From Desulfosporosinus youngiae DSM 17734 (GTDB lineage Bacteria; Bacillota; Desulfitobacteriia; Desulfitobacteriales; Desulfitobacteriaceae): 64,000 nucleotides of DNA. Shown in pieces: positions 8,770 to 17,746 of this stretch; position 1 is the first letter of the stretch; each line of letters starts with the position of its first letter. The notes beneath the pieces are model-generated. The model worked only from the letters and a program-made list of their open reading frames with translations. It was not told the DNA's origin and searched no databases. Location of the stretch: positions 3,492,226 to 3,556,225 of the forward strand of contig NZ_CM001441.1 in NCBI RefSeq assembly GCF_000244895.1, in the 5' to 3' direction. The translations under genes were made by a program, and so were the position numbers.

Positions 8770-9185
8770 TAGTTAGCCTCCTTACTTCTTGCATATTCCG
8801 CAATCTTCTGATCATCTGCCACCACATGATTGATCAACCAAGCTAAAAGCTTCCCTCCGAATTGCTGCATGAGTTCTTCTTTAAAGCCTTCTTTTTCGTA
8901 TTCATCAGAAACCGCCACCACATAGGCAACCATTCTCTGATGAACCTTCTGATGCTCCTGATAATGGGGATAGCCGATTGCCGCCTGATAGGCTTCTTCA
9001 TCGGCAAAATGGGTCACTACATAACCTTTCATAAATTCAAGGGTTTCATTGACTTTTTCAAGCTTTTCCTCCCAGGGTTTATCGGAACGCAGGGTTTCTA
9101 CAAACGCAGTAACCCGGGAAAACAGCTCTTCATGCTGCTGATCGATCTGGGGAACTCCCACCATATACTTTTCTTTCCAAATCAT
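8769..9185 (-). CDS. Bacteriohemerythrin
   Basis: A 138-residue single-domain hemerythrin that binds oxygen at a diiron site. Ligand positions are seen in order: VPQIDQQHEELF (H and E), HFADEE (H, E), YPHYQEHQKVH (H, H) and the final LLAWLINHVVADD (H, D). It has GGAGAG upstream of the ATG and overlaps cheX by the TAATG junction. The pairing with CheX suggests a role in oxygen sensing or protection of motile cells, which is an inference. Confidence 0.93.
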   Translation of the reverse strand: MIWKEKYMVGVPQIDQQHEELFSRVTAFVETLRSDKPWEEKLEKVNETLEFMKGYVVTHFADEEAYQAAIGYPHYQEHQKVHQRMVAYVVAVSDEYEKEGFKEELMQQFGGKLLAWLINHVVADDQKIAEYARSKEAN

Positions 9186-9574
9186 ATCCTCTCTCCTTTC
9201 ATCTTCTGCAATTCTTCTTGTTTGCTTTAATTATAACACGAGACAAGAAATTAACAAGGAATCATTAAAAAGAGAGTGGTTTTTCTCATTTTAGCTACGG
9301 CGATATGGTTTGTAATGAGCATGGAAGCTTACGAACGCCATCAATTTGAAAATGAATGAAGGCCACCAATACAATCCATAAAATGTATCAGTGGTCTTCT
9401 TTATTTTGATGTAGCTGTTCTAAAAAGAATGCACCAAATTCTACAGTCAGCAGCTATGCATACGATCTCAATGAACGCCTCACTGGTACAGATCAAAGAC
9501 TCTTATGAATTCCATGTCCTTTATATTCTCTCAGATTTGTGAGTTGACTGTTAGCGACAGACTGCGTATCTCGC
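9186..9574. other. Intergenic region without recognisable gene
   Basis: Contains an imperfect hairpin at about 9356-9399 (GAAGGCCAC against GTGGTCTTC) followed on the plus strand by TTTATTTTG, which looks like a terminator but has no plus-strand gene ahead of it. Nothing else is recognised. Confidence 0.4.
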
Positions 9575-10198
9575 TTATTCAAGTACCGGAAATATAAGAT
9601 ATTTTTCCTGTACCCAAAAATACCATCCTCCCGGCGACATAAAGTAGACGTAAGAATCTTGTCTTTTCTCAATCCTTCCTCTTACGTCGTGAGAAATCTT
9701 AGTTGAAACTGTAGATTCAATCTGATTATACTGATCTACTTCATAAATTGGAGTACCTTCTTTAATAAATAAATCTCCCTGAACCAGCTTAATATTGTTC
9801 TCCGTTAATCGAACAGTTTCCGATTCAGGTATCCATCCTTTATAATTTATCGGAGAATCATAAACCGGCACAGATACATGTAACCACAAGCGCTGATCTT
9901 GACATTGAGCAGCATCCAACACTTGAATTACAGTGTTTGCTGCTATTGGACGGATGATTTTATAATTCTGAATTGGAAGCGCATGAATCAGCGATTCTTT
10001 CGCGACAAATCTTTGCTTATCCTTGTAATCTTGGTAGGCCATAGATAATGAATCAACCTGCTCTAACTTTGACCGTAAATCAGCATTCTCATTTTCTAAA
10101 GATTCAATCTTACTTTTTAAATCTAACTGATTAGAACAACCCGTATTTAAAACAACAATAATCAAAATGAAAAATAAGATCCTTAATAATTTCCTCAT
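9575..10198 (-). CDS. Lipoprotein with coiled coil and SH3-like region
   Basis: A 207-residue predicted lipoprotein: a hydrophobic signal (LLRILFFILIIVVLNTGC) with lipobox LNTGC, a coiled coil at about residues 25-55 (KIESLENENADLRSKLEQ), and then a region with two SH3b-like repeats (LWLHVSVPVYDS, GWIPESETVRL; later GWYFWVQEKYL). It is likely anchored to the outer face of the membrane. The function is unknown and no operon partner is evident. Confidence 0.75.
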   Translation of the reverse strand: MRKLLRILFFILIIVVLNTGCSNQLDLKSKIESLENENADLRSKLEQVDSLSMAYQDYKDKQRFVAKESLIHALPIQNYKIIRPIAANTVIQVLDAAQCQDQRLWLHVSVPVYDSPINYKGWIPESETVRLTENNIKLVQGDLFIKEGTPIYEVDQYNQIESTVSTKISHDVRGRIEKRQDSYVYFMSPGGWYFWVQEKYLIFPVLE

Positions 10199-10348
10199 AG
10201 ATATCCTTCCCTTCTCAAATACAATCCCCCCCGGTTAATAGTTTACTGTTCACTTTGTATCCTGTAAGCTAAATGGGAAAGAACTTCCATACCATCTACT
10301 TGTCGAATAACTGATTCAGAATCTGCTTCCTCATGGAGTGTTTTTATT

Positions 10349-11155
10349 TCATAAATTTTTCTTCTTTTTGCCTCTTCCTTTCTGATTAAACGTACTTGCT
10401 AATTTATAATAATAATTTTTTGGCAGCACCTTAGCAATTTTAACGGTCAATTTTGTATGTATTCCCGGTATGGAGATAACCCTGTTTTTCTCAAGGTCCT
10501 TCATGGCTATTTCCACTACCTTTTCCGGAGACAGCCAATGAATTAAACCTTTGTTCCGCTGTTTCGCTTTCTTCATTCCCATTTTTTTATGAAAATCCGT
10601 CTTCGTCAAACCCGGACAAACCACTTGGACTATGACGCCGGTGTTCAGCAAATCCAGGTGAAGTCCTTCAGTGAAACTTAGTAAGAAAGCTTTGGCTCCT
10701 GAATAAACTGAGTTTTTAGGAATACTTAGATAGGCGCTTTCCGAGGAAATATTGATAATAATCCCCTTGCCCCTTTGCACCATGCCCGGCAGCAGGGCAT
10801 GAATGAGCTTCATGGGGGTCGAAACGTTCACTGCCACAACTTGTTCCATGGTATTTAAATCCGACTCCTGATAGAAGCTGTTTATCCCAAAACCGGCGTT
10901 GTTGACTAAGACCTCCACCTGGCGATATCTGATTGCCTCAATAAGTTTCTCCACCCCGTCAGGCTGGGATAGTTCTGCTAACACAACGTCCACTTTCCCG
11001 CCCTGGGTTTGTCTCAGCTTTTGGGCGAACTCCTCAATGACGGCTCTGCGCCTTCCCGTGATGACAAGATCATATCCGTCCCGTGCAAACCTAAGGGCAT
11101 AAGCCGCACCAATCCCGCTGGTCGCTCCTGTTATAACAGCCGTTTTACCTTTCAT
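10349..11155 (-). CDS. Short-chain dehydrogenase/reductase (DltE-like)
   Basis: A 268-residue SDR oxidoreductase. It has the NAD(P)-binding GATSGIGAAYA at residues 9-19, the NNAGFG motif near 86, catalytic Ser in IIINISSESAY, and YSGAKAF with Tyr-x3-Lys near 152-156. A basic tail (GRGKKKKNL) closes the protein. Arg residues after the second strand (TGRRR) suggest NADP preference. The substrate cannot be inferred, and no partner genes are adjacent. Confidence 0.88.
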   Translation of the reverse strand: MKGKTAVITGATSGIGAAYALRFARDGYDLVITGRRRAVIEEFAQKLRQTQGGKVDVVLAELSQPDGVEKLIEAIRYRQVEVLVNNAGFGINSFYQESDLNTMEQVVAVNVSTPMKLIHALLPGMVQRGKGIIINISSESAYLSIPKNSVYSGAKAFLLSFTEGLHLDLLNTGVIVQVVCPGLTKTDFHKKMGMKKAKQRNKGLIHWLSPEKVVEIAMKDLEKNRVISIPGIHTKLTVKIAKVLPKNYYYKLASTFNQKGRGKKKKNL

Positions 11156-11456
11156 GTTTATCCCGCCCTTTACAGTAAACTCTGAGCCTTATCCTCTCCC
11201 GCTGATTGAACTTCCGGGTTTCCCTGAGTGTATTTTATTACCATTTCTTTGCCGCCGTCAATTGGTATTCTCTGAAATAACGATTTCCATATGTTCATAA
11301 TTTGCTAATTTCTGCTCAATGCGGTTTTTTGTATATTGCCTATCCAGCAGATTGGAGGATAAGAGAATTTATTAGATAGTCTCAAAAAAATGTGCGACAT
11401 ATACCTTAATGATATTCTCCTGATTTCAAATTATAGAAGCCGGTACCGGAGAAATG
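11156..11456. other. Intergenic region, no gene seen
   Basis: AT-rich stretch without a credible open frame or RNA motif; it may hold the promoter of the SDR gene. Confidence 0.4.
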
Positions 11457-11491
11457 AAAAGCGTCCCCTTTTACTGTCAAAATAAAGCGGG
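11457..11491. terminator. Rho-independent terminator
   Basis: AAAAGCGTCCC pairs with GGGACGCTTTT, with A and T runs on both sides, so it can work in both directions. It lies just past the stop of the minus-strand gene at 11519. Confidence 0.8.
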
Positions 11492-11518
11492 ACGCTTTTG
11501 GCTTATGGTATTAAGAGT

Positions 11519-12199
11519 TTATCCGTCGGCTTTATCATTCTCGGCCGGGTGCATTGTTTCATTAGCCCAATCGTCAAGTCCTTTCAAAATAGCCTTCTGG
11601 GTCAGTTTGCAGATTTCCGGCAATCCTCCACCCCACGCTTTTTCGGCAGCTTTATAACCTTTTTCTATAGCATCTTTTAATAAAGCTACCTTGGAGGGAT
11701 CACCGCCCGCAAGCGCTTTTGCAAATTCTATTGCCCTTTCCGAAGTCTGCTTTACACCCCAAAAGCCGTCTTCAGAAATTTCCTGTTGCGCATTTAGGCG
11801 AGTCGAATCATTCACTTGCAGATTCTGATAAAACGCCTTCAGTCTGCCATCGTATTTTTTCATGATCTGATCGTAGCTTAGGCCCTTACTTTCACCTGTT
11901 TTCAGACTCTGCATAGCGACAAGGTTTTCCACTATTCCCTGCAAACTACTCAGTTTTAAATCAACTTGCTTGCTGATTTCGCTCAGTTTTGTCGAATCCC
12001 TGGTATAGGTAAGCTTCGTATTGTTGGTCTCTTGCCCTGACGCCTCATATACGGCAGCTTCCGTGACAGGAATTATTGACCTCTTATCAGCGGCGGAGGC
12101 TTTGGAACTATTCTCACTATCAAGAACCTTTACCGCATTAGTGATCCCACTCGGTGTCGATGGTAATACCGGATTAATTGGCATAATACTTCCCCCCAA
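11519..12199 (-). CDS. Conserved hypothetical protein (DUF5610-like C terminus)
   Basis: A 226-residue protein of unknown function. Residues 1-75 are low in complexity and rich in Ser, Thr and Asn. The region at 85-215 is helical and carries EDGFWGVKQTSERAIEFAKA, GGDPSK, and KAAEKAWGGGLPEICK, a motif set I recall from uncharacterised clostridial and proteobacterial proteins. There is no signal peptide or membrane segment. The first residues MGGSIMPI allow an alternative start at the second Met. It is followed by a strong terminator. Confidence 0.7.
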   Translation of the reverse strand: MGGSIMPINPVLPSTPSGITNAVKVLDSENSSKASAADKRSIIPVTEAAVYEASGQETNNTKLTYTRDSTKLSEISKQVDLKLSSLQGIVENLVAMQSLKTGESKGLSYDQIMKKYDGRLKAFYQNLQVNDSTRLNAQQEISEDGFWGVKQTSERAIEFAKALAGGDPSKVALLKDAIEKGYKAAEKAWGGGLPEICKLTQKAILKGLDDWANETMHPAENDKADG

Positions 12200-12424
12200 T
12201 TCTCAATATCCTCTTTCCTTATATATCGTCGCTTTTGATAAAAACTTAACACTCCTGAATGATATTAATGGTCCTGAAGCTACCAAACAAGCTGGGATCG
12301 AAAGCGAATATATTTGGAATAATGATAAAGTATACGATCCTTTTGCCAGGTGAAATATCACTGAAAAAAATACTGCTAAAGGTAAGGACTTATCACATAG
12401 ATTTGTGACTAAGCCTCAAGCCGC
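12200..12424. other. Intergenic region with possible gene remnant
   Basis: No intact gene. A short plus-strand stretch at about 12234-12353 has a coding look (TLLNDINGPEATKQ, YIWNNDKVYDPFAR) but no start, so it may be the 3' remnant of a lost gene. Confidence 0.25.
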
Positions 12425-12467
12425 AGACAAAAAGAGGCTTTACAAAGCGTAATGCCTCTTTTTGTCT
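12425..12467. terminator. Strong bidirectional terminator
   Basis: Perfect 14-bp stem AGACAAAAAGAGGC / GCCTCTTTTTGTCT with A/T runs on the arms, downstream of the HesB-like gene. Confidence 0.85.
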
Positions 12468-12503
12468 TAAAATGAACCGTAAATGCTGCAAAAGTTGTGT
12501 CTA

Positions 12504-12839
12504 TCAGCAGCTTCCTCCGCATCCGCAACTCCCGCCACAGCCTCCGGCATGGCCCTTGATTTCCTTGCGCATTTCAAAACCTTTGCCGTTGTCAGAGTCA
12601 TTATAATCTATGGTGACTCCCTCTAAAACCGTAGCCAGTCCTATGTCCGCGATGATTGATACTCCATATTCTTCATATAACATATCATCCTCAGTCATTG
12701 ACTCCTCAAAAGTCATGCCAAAATTGGGTCCGCTGCAGTCTGCATTTAAGAAATGGATTCTCAGAAATGCGTTTTCCGTATCTTCTGCTTTTTGTCTTTC
12801 CTTAACTTTTTGGGCCGCCGGTTCTGTTATTTTAACCAT
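12504..12839 (-). CDS. HesB/IscA-like protein with Cys/Gly-rich tail
   Basis: A 111-residue member of the HesB/IscA (A-type Fe-S carrier) fold: MVKITEPAAQKVKERQ, then the core LRIHFLNADCSGPNFGMTFEE. The canonical C-terminal CGC of IscA is replaced by a tail GGCGGSCGCGGSC that could bind metal or an Fe-S cluster. The start at 12839 is chosen from GGAGTGG seven bases upstream and because the family begins there; the longer frame to 13001 is not family-like. Confidence 0.82.
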   Translation of the reverse strand: MVKITEPAAQKVKERQKAEDTENAFLRIHFLNADCSGPNFGMTFEESMTEDDMLYEEYGVSIIADIGLATVLEGVTIDYNDSDNGKGFEMRKEIKGHAGGCGGSCGCGGSC

Positions 12840-13438
12840 ACTTGCCACTCCTTCCTGAACTTCATAAAGCAAACGTCCTGTTTTAACCACTTCACCGGAT
12901 AAACTTTTCAAACTAATTATATCCCATCCTGACAGCAAAACATGCCGAAAAAACGAGTTAAACGAAAAGGCCGGCACTCCAACTGTTTCTGCGCTGGGCA
13001 AGGTGCACGGCGTGGTGATTTAAATTCCCGCAATTTGTCGAAAATCCGGGCTGATTCTACTCTTTGAAAAACATGGAGGATACTGTTCGCTGCCAGCGAT
13101 GACGGCGGCAGCTCAAAGAGCGGAACCAAACCGCTCCGGAGAAAGGGTGGGTTCAAGTCGTGCGCTTGCAACGGCGGTAACATGATGACAATCACGAATA
13201 GTATTGCTACTACCGCTTTATTTAAAATCCTTAACATATTTCGTCTTGTGGGATGAGTTTTTGGCTTTTAACAAAGTATCCAGTTGCTAAATTTAAAGCA
13301 ATGTCTTCTGTTATCAGTGTATCATCCGAGGTTCGAACTGCTGACTGTGACATTTTGATTGCTAGTCCCGCAATATGTAGGGGGTTGGATTCACTTCCTT
13401 GTAAGTAAAGATGAAGATATAAATTATGTCCCTAAGTC
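12840..13438. other. Long intergenic region with remnant and repeat
   Basis: Holds dispersed repeat copy C. On the minus strand at about 13165-13237 there is a signal-peptide-like start (LNKAVVAILFVIVIMLPPLQA) that loses coding character at the repeat, suggesting a secreted-protein gene interrupted there. The rest shows nothing recognisable. Confidence 0.35.
13063..13116. repeat. Dispersed repeat, copy C (partial)
   Basis: Begins TTTGAAAAACATGGAGGA and includes CTGTTCGCTGCCAGCGATG, matching the left half of copies A and B. The palindromic right half is missing or replaced. Confidence 0.6.
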
Positions 13439-13993
13439 TTATTTTATGAGATTAATACTTCTAAGAATACTTATTATCTCGTTCTTGTTTTGATTAAAAT
13501 GTTCAGTCTTAATATTTAGATATGCTCCTATGAAACCTTCATCAAGGATTAAATAGATTACTTTTTTTCCGTCAATTTCTTTACTTGATAAAGTTCCCTT
13601 TAAGCCACTATTTGTTGTAAAGTCATCTCTTTGGAAATCAGGTTCTGGAATAACTATATGTCCGACTTGACCATAAACATAGATTATTTCATCTTGTTTA
13701 CCTTCTACAAAAATATTCAGTCCACCATCAGGGCTTGCATTTTGTTCATTAGTACCTGAATTGTAAACGTCTTCATGAACCGTCCATTTTTTAGGATAAG
13801 CAACGCTAAATTTAAATTTATTATTTATATAGATGTTTGTAAATTTATCCAACTCTTTGATAAAACTCATTCTACTTTCAGAATTTCCTGGTTCACTGGT
13901 CACATTTGTTTTAGCTATACTGTTACATCCTGAACAAAAGGCACACAGAATTAAAGGAACTACTAATAAAATAATAAATTTATAAATTTTCAT
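13439..13993 (-). CDS. Predicted lipoprotein, PsbP-like
   Basis: A 184-residue lipoprotein: signal sequence with CSGC as lipobox near residue 23, then a soluble domain containing KFKFSVAYPKKWTVHEDVYN, a pattern seen in PsbP-like or LpqN-type lipoproteins. The function is unknown. It sits just downstream, on the same strand, of the secreted NlpC-like gene at 14080 and could share its transcript. Confidence 0.7.
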   Translation of the reverse strand: MKIYKFIILLVVPLILCAFCSGCNSIAKTNVTSEPGNSESRMSFIKELDKFTNIYINNKFKFSVAYPKKWTVHEDVYNSGTNEQNASPDGGLNIFVEGKQDEIIYVYGQVGHIVIPEPDFQRDDFTTNSGLKGTLSSKEIDGKKVIYLILDEGFIGAYLNIKTEHFNQNKNEIISILRSINLIK

Positions 13994-14079
13994 TATTAAA
14001 TCCTCATTTCTGGTTTTATGATGGCAGAAAGGTTATTAACCATTCTATTCAATAGCTAATAACCTATAGATATTAGTTC

Positions 14080-15069
14080 TTATTTTTTTGAAAAAGGCAT
14101 ATATTTTGCACTAGCCATTTGATCATAGGACCAGGTTGTATACTCAGCATGATATGGTGTTTGTTCATAGGCAGAAATAGTTTTATAGTAAGTACTATTG
14201 TAATCTATTAAGAAAGTATGATCATTCATTACAACAGCATCGCCTGCCTGAAGGTAATTATATGAATTATATAGATCGGTGTAACTAGGGCTGTTAACAT
14301 TGTAACTACCAACCTTCGGATATAGCCCGCTTTTTATCCCTTCTATAAAAGTATAAGTAGTCTGGCGAGATAATCCCATGGAAAAACTAACGAAACCAGA
14401 ACAATCATTACCATATTTAGGCATTTTAATGTCGTTTATTGAGTACGCATTATAAAAATCGGTTTTGCTAAGAGCATTCTTAAATCCAGTATTGTCTACC
14501 TGATAATAGGTTTGGGTATATGGTATTCCTCTATATTCAGTATTTGCAGAAAAAGTATATCTTCCTTTCCATCCAACTAAATTTTTGGTTGGGGTCCAGA
14601 ATAAAGATACCATACTATAACCTTTATCTAAAATTGCCTGTCTTTCTGCAGGGGTAAGAGAAAGAGGTGATATTGATGTATCTGTTGCACTGAGTACATG
14701 AGGTTTGAGTTGCCTTTTACTAGGCCCTTGCACATTTACTTTGATTTTTTCTTCAATGCCATTATAAGAAACTTTTACTACAGTGTTACCTATTCCTTTT
14801 GCAAGAATTCTCCCATCATATGCTATTGCAATATTCGGGTCTTCGGTTTGCCATTCGGCATCTTTTGATACGTTTAGCGAAGTTCCATCATTAAAGATTG
14901 CATCGACATCAATGAACTCAGAAGCCCCTACGGTATCAATTATCGCAACACTTTTTGAAAGGTTTAAGTTTGATAATTTTGTACTTGACGCAAAAGCAAC
15001 ACTATTTGCTAATAAAAATGCTGTTAGTGTTAGAACTAATATTGACTTGATCTTTTCCATTAGTTTCAT
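14080..15069 (-). CDS. Secreted protein with Big_2-type Ig domain and NlpC-like amidase domain
   Basis: A 329-residue secreted protein with a signal peptide (ILVLTLTAFLLANSVAFA), an Ig-like Big_2 domain at about 35-115 (DVDAIFNDGTSLNVSKDAEW, GRILAKGIGNTVVKVSYNG), and a C-terminal papain-like fold. The last has a candidate nucleophile Cys in YGNDCSGFVSFSMG near 222 and a candidate His in DAVVMNDHTFLIDY near 284. It probably cuts cell-wall peptide bonds. GAGGAGG supports the start. The nearest upstream promoter-like element on this strand is the ComA-box promoter at 15449-15504, so it may be part of the quorum response. Confidence 0.78.
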   Translation of the reverse strand: MKLMEKIKSILVLTLTAFLLANSVAFASSTKLSNLNLSKSVAIIDTVGASEFIDVDAIFNDGTSLNVSKDAEWQTEDPNIAIAYDGRILAKGIGNTVVKVSYNGIEEKIKVNVQGPSKRQLKPHVLSATDTSISPLSLTPAERQAILDKGYSMVSLFWTPTKNLVGWKGRYTFSANTEYRGIPYTQTYYQVDNTGFKNALSKTDFYNAYSINDIKMPKYGNDCSGFVSFSMGLSRQTTYTFIEGIKSGLYPKVGSYNVNSPSYTDLYNSYNYLQAGDAVVMNDHTFLIDYNSTYYKTISAYEQTPYHAEYTTWSYDQMASAKYMPFSKK

Positions 15070-15448
15070 AAACTTTCTTCCTCCTCATTTAAATATCTAG
15101 CCTCTCAGAATTCACTCACAGAATAAGATAGCAAAAGCTTTACCTAATCCTATCGAATATAGAACGACTAAAAATAGTTTCTGGGATACGAAACATATTG
15201 CTCTCTCCTTTTCTAAATCTCCCTTCACAAAAATCCTTAGTAGTATTAGTATGTCTTGTGTAGGGGCGAACGCCTTCAGATCATTTATTACCTTACGAGT
15301 ATTGATGATTTGGGACGTCATTATTTAAATGGCAAAACCAATTAAATACAATAAAGTCTACTCGACACCTCACTGGATATCAGCATATATGAACACCAAT
15401 ATCCTCGGATCAACTCTCTTGGAAAATATAACCTTCTTCATGCAAATT

Positions 15449-15504
15449 ACTATACAATAATATAAATACTTTTGCACCGAAAATCATGCTGCAAGATACC
15501 GCAA
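15449..15504 (-). promoter_or_regulatory. Putative ComA-box promoter P1
   Basis: Minus strand: TTGCGG-TATC-TTGCAG (15489-15504), then 34 bases, then -10 TATAGT (15449-15454). A further TTGCGG half-site lies upstream (15519-15524 region). There is no good -35, as expected of an activated promoter. It points towards the secreted NlpC-like gene with a long leader (about 370 bases). The rest of 15070-15448 holds no gene I can support. Confidence 0.65.
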
Positions 15505-15570
15505 TTCTTTTGTGGTCACCGCAAGCCCTATTTTACAAAATATAAGATGCGATGAAAAAAGGGACCTCAC

Positions 15571-16857
15571 GGTCAATGTCATTAAGTTAAGCTCAAAGAT
15601 AAGACCGGGAATAAAACTGGAATTCGAAACGGCATGGGAAAAGCCCTGTGCCGTTTGTTTTTTTGTGCAAGCAGAAAAAAAACGTACAGGAAACAAAGCG
15701 GATGAAATATCCGCTTAAAAAAGTGTTCATGTAAAACGAATATGCTACTCTGTAGACGAAGCTAACGACTGATTTCCAGCGGATTTTGCGCGTATTCTTC
15801 TGTCCTGGGCGAATGGGTCGAATCGGCAAAATGTTTTGCGAATCAACGCTTCAACATCGGGCGGGGATTCATCGTCCCGTGAGCACAGGAAATGTCTGCA
15901 AACGTGAACGGCAACCGTGAAGTTGACTTAGTAGGGGTACCGCCCTGAAAGAGGTTTCAATGCCCCATCACATATTATAAATGGACTTGATTTCATCGGG
16001 TGGGAAATCAGCGGCAGAAAGATCCGTCATGACGGTTTCATAAGGGCCATTAGGCGGGACGAAAGTTCCACCCTTTGCGTTCAAGATGCGCGAGATTGTT
16101 GTAACTTTCATACCCTCTATCGGCCGTAACAATGGTTTTGCCCTTGATGGGAGAACGGTCAACCATAGCAGTCAGCACCCTTCCCTCGTTGCACAATCTT
16201 CGCGGCTGAACAAGGGCATCCACGTAAAGACTATTGCACAAGTCATAGGCTGCATTCAAATGCAGAAGGTTATAGCCTTTCGTGTTCGGTTGACTTTGAA
16301 AATAGGTGTTCGTGTCCGCAGAGTCCGTCGCGATATGCAAATCCGAACCGTCAACGGCAAGTAATCGATACCCTCGGTAGTCCTTAATATCCGTAAACGA
16401 TTGCGTAAATTGATGAAACAAGAATTCCACAGCGGACGGCAAGATTTTATTCCTCTGTTAGACAAAAGCAGAAGTGGTTGCGGTGTTTACGTCATAGCCC
16501 TGCGATTCCAAGAGCTCCTTATATAGGCTGTTGCCCCCCCCATGGAGATTAGGAGTTGCATAACCGTTTCAAAGAGCAGCTTTTTCTTTCGGATAAAATC
16601 TTTTTCAGGGTTTTGACATAAGATGCTGGTGCGGCTGACATTTCTCGTATGAGGGATGTCAGTGTTTCTTTTAGCGAATGTGTGTACCCATTCATTAGCG
16701 TAGCCTCCTTGTTTTTTCAAGGGGCTTCGCTACACAATTTCATCTGCTTGTCAAGTCCTATTTTCTTTTCCATACAAAAAAAGAGCGGGCTATTTTTTCG
16801 ATAACCTACTCTTTTTCTTGATTTTTAGCCCTGCACCTTAACTTAATGACATTGACC
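15571..16857 (-). mobile_element. Decayed IS4-like insertion sequence
   Basis: Perfect 21-bp terminal inverted repeats (outer end GGTCAATGTCATTAAGTTAA) at 15571-15591 and 16837-16857, flanked by TCAC on both sides as a likely 4-bp target duplication. It contains a transposase pseudogene on the minus strand. It is inserted between comA and promoter P1. Confidence 0.88.
15600..16720 (-). pseudogene. IS4-family transposase pseudogene
   Basis: The coding sequence is spread over several frames. The N terminus is at 16487-16720 (GGYANEWVHTFAKRN), the DDE core at 16050-16442 (RLLAVDGSDLHIA with the first Asp, IVTADRGYESYNNLAHLE with the second), and further pieces run to about 15940 (WGIETSFR, with the Glu) and beyond. 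Frameshifts separate them, so no active transposase is made. Confidence 0.82.
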
Positions 16858-16918
16858 TCACGGCCCCTGAGTTTATTTCCCATATTTAAAACCTAATAAC
16901 TATATAAAATCTACATTA

Positions 16919-17086
16919 GTGCGAAGAGATACCTGAGAAACTGCACAAGCTCTATGAAACTGCGAAGGCCTGTCATCTGGAACGCTGGACACGTCAAACA
17001 AGGGATTGGTCCTTATGTGAAATCTTAGTCAAATGCTACAACTATCTTGACAACCGTCGCGACCACCCAAATTGTTATAACTAATA
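16919..17086 (+). pseudogene. Transposase remnant
   Basis: A short coding-like stretch reading KLHKLYETAKACHLERWTRQ then TRDWSLCEI, resembling the HPERWS-x-TRNW region near the C terminus of integrase-type transposases common in Desulfitobacterium relatives. There is no start codon and no other parts. It slightly overlaps the end of comA. Confidence 0.4.
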
Positions 17087-17746
17087 ACTCATGAAATCCT
17101 CATTAGGAATAAGCCCAAGGCGTTTGGCTTCAAATATCGCTTCTGATCGCGACCGAACCTTTAATTTCCCAAAAATTCGAGTCAAATTATACTCAACCAT
17201 ACGTTGGCTCATTAATAAACTATCCGCAATTTCCCTATTGCTTCTACCTCTGGCTACTTCTTGAAGAATTGTTTGCTCCTTTTCATCAATCGATATACCT
17301 TCTAAGTTTACTTCATTCGCCGAAACAATAGCCCGTACATCATTCCTCCTTAGCTGATGTAAAAGGGATATCGGTACAACTGCCTCACCACGTAATACAC
17401 AGCGAATAGCGTTAACAAGCTGCTCTTGGGATGCCGTCTTACTTATGAACCCGGAGACACGTGCTTCTACCAAAATATTGAAATGAGATGAAATATCGTA
17501 TCCTGTATAAATTAAAATAGGAGTATCCGGATTTATTGCGATTGCCCTCCGAGTTAATTCCAATCCATTGATTACCGGCATATTCAAGTCAAACATCAGC
17601 ACATCAAATGTCTCGCTTTTCAAAACCTCTAAGGCTTCCATACTAGAAGTTACAACAGTAACTTTCATTTCAACGTCTTGCTCAATCATGCTTTTTGTCC
17701 CTTCGCCAACTGAGGGATGATCATCGACTAATAATATTTGAATCAC
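17081..17746 (-). CDS. comA: ComA-like response regulator (NarL/LuxR type)
   Basis: A 221-residue regulator. The receiver domain has the acidic pair DD8-9, phospho-acceptor Asp53 (MFDLNMPVING), Thr in ILIYTGYD and Lys in GFISKTAS. A LuxR-type HTH follows at about 155-215 (EKEQTILQEVARGRSNREIA). It overlaps the comP stop by 4 bases (ATGA), so it is the last gene of the comQ-comX-comP-comA order known from Bacillus. Its likely sites are the three TTGCGG-N4-CCGCAA-like boxes at 15.5, 20.4 and 23.9 kb, which match the known ComA box. Confidence 0.85.
   Translation of the reverse strand: MIQILLVDDHPSVGEGTKSMIEQDVEMKVTVVTSSMEALEVLKSETFDVLMFDLNMPVINGLELTRRAIAINPDTPILIYTGYDISSHFNILVEARVSGFISKTASQEQLVNAIRCVLRGEAVVPISLLHQLRRNDVRAIVSANEVNLEGISIDEKEQTILQEVARGRSNREIADSLLMSQRMVEYNLTRIFGKLKVRSRSEAIFEAKRLGLIPNEDFMSY

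Noticed and set aside
12840-13001. N-terminal extension of the HesB-like gene
   Set aside because: The family begins at the Met at 12839, which has a good ribosome-binding site; the upstream part is not conserved-looking.
15112-15321. 69-codon frame between the NlpC-like gene and promoter P1
   Set aside because: No ribosome-binding site and no recognisable family; it could be real, but the sequence gives too little support.
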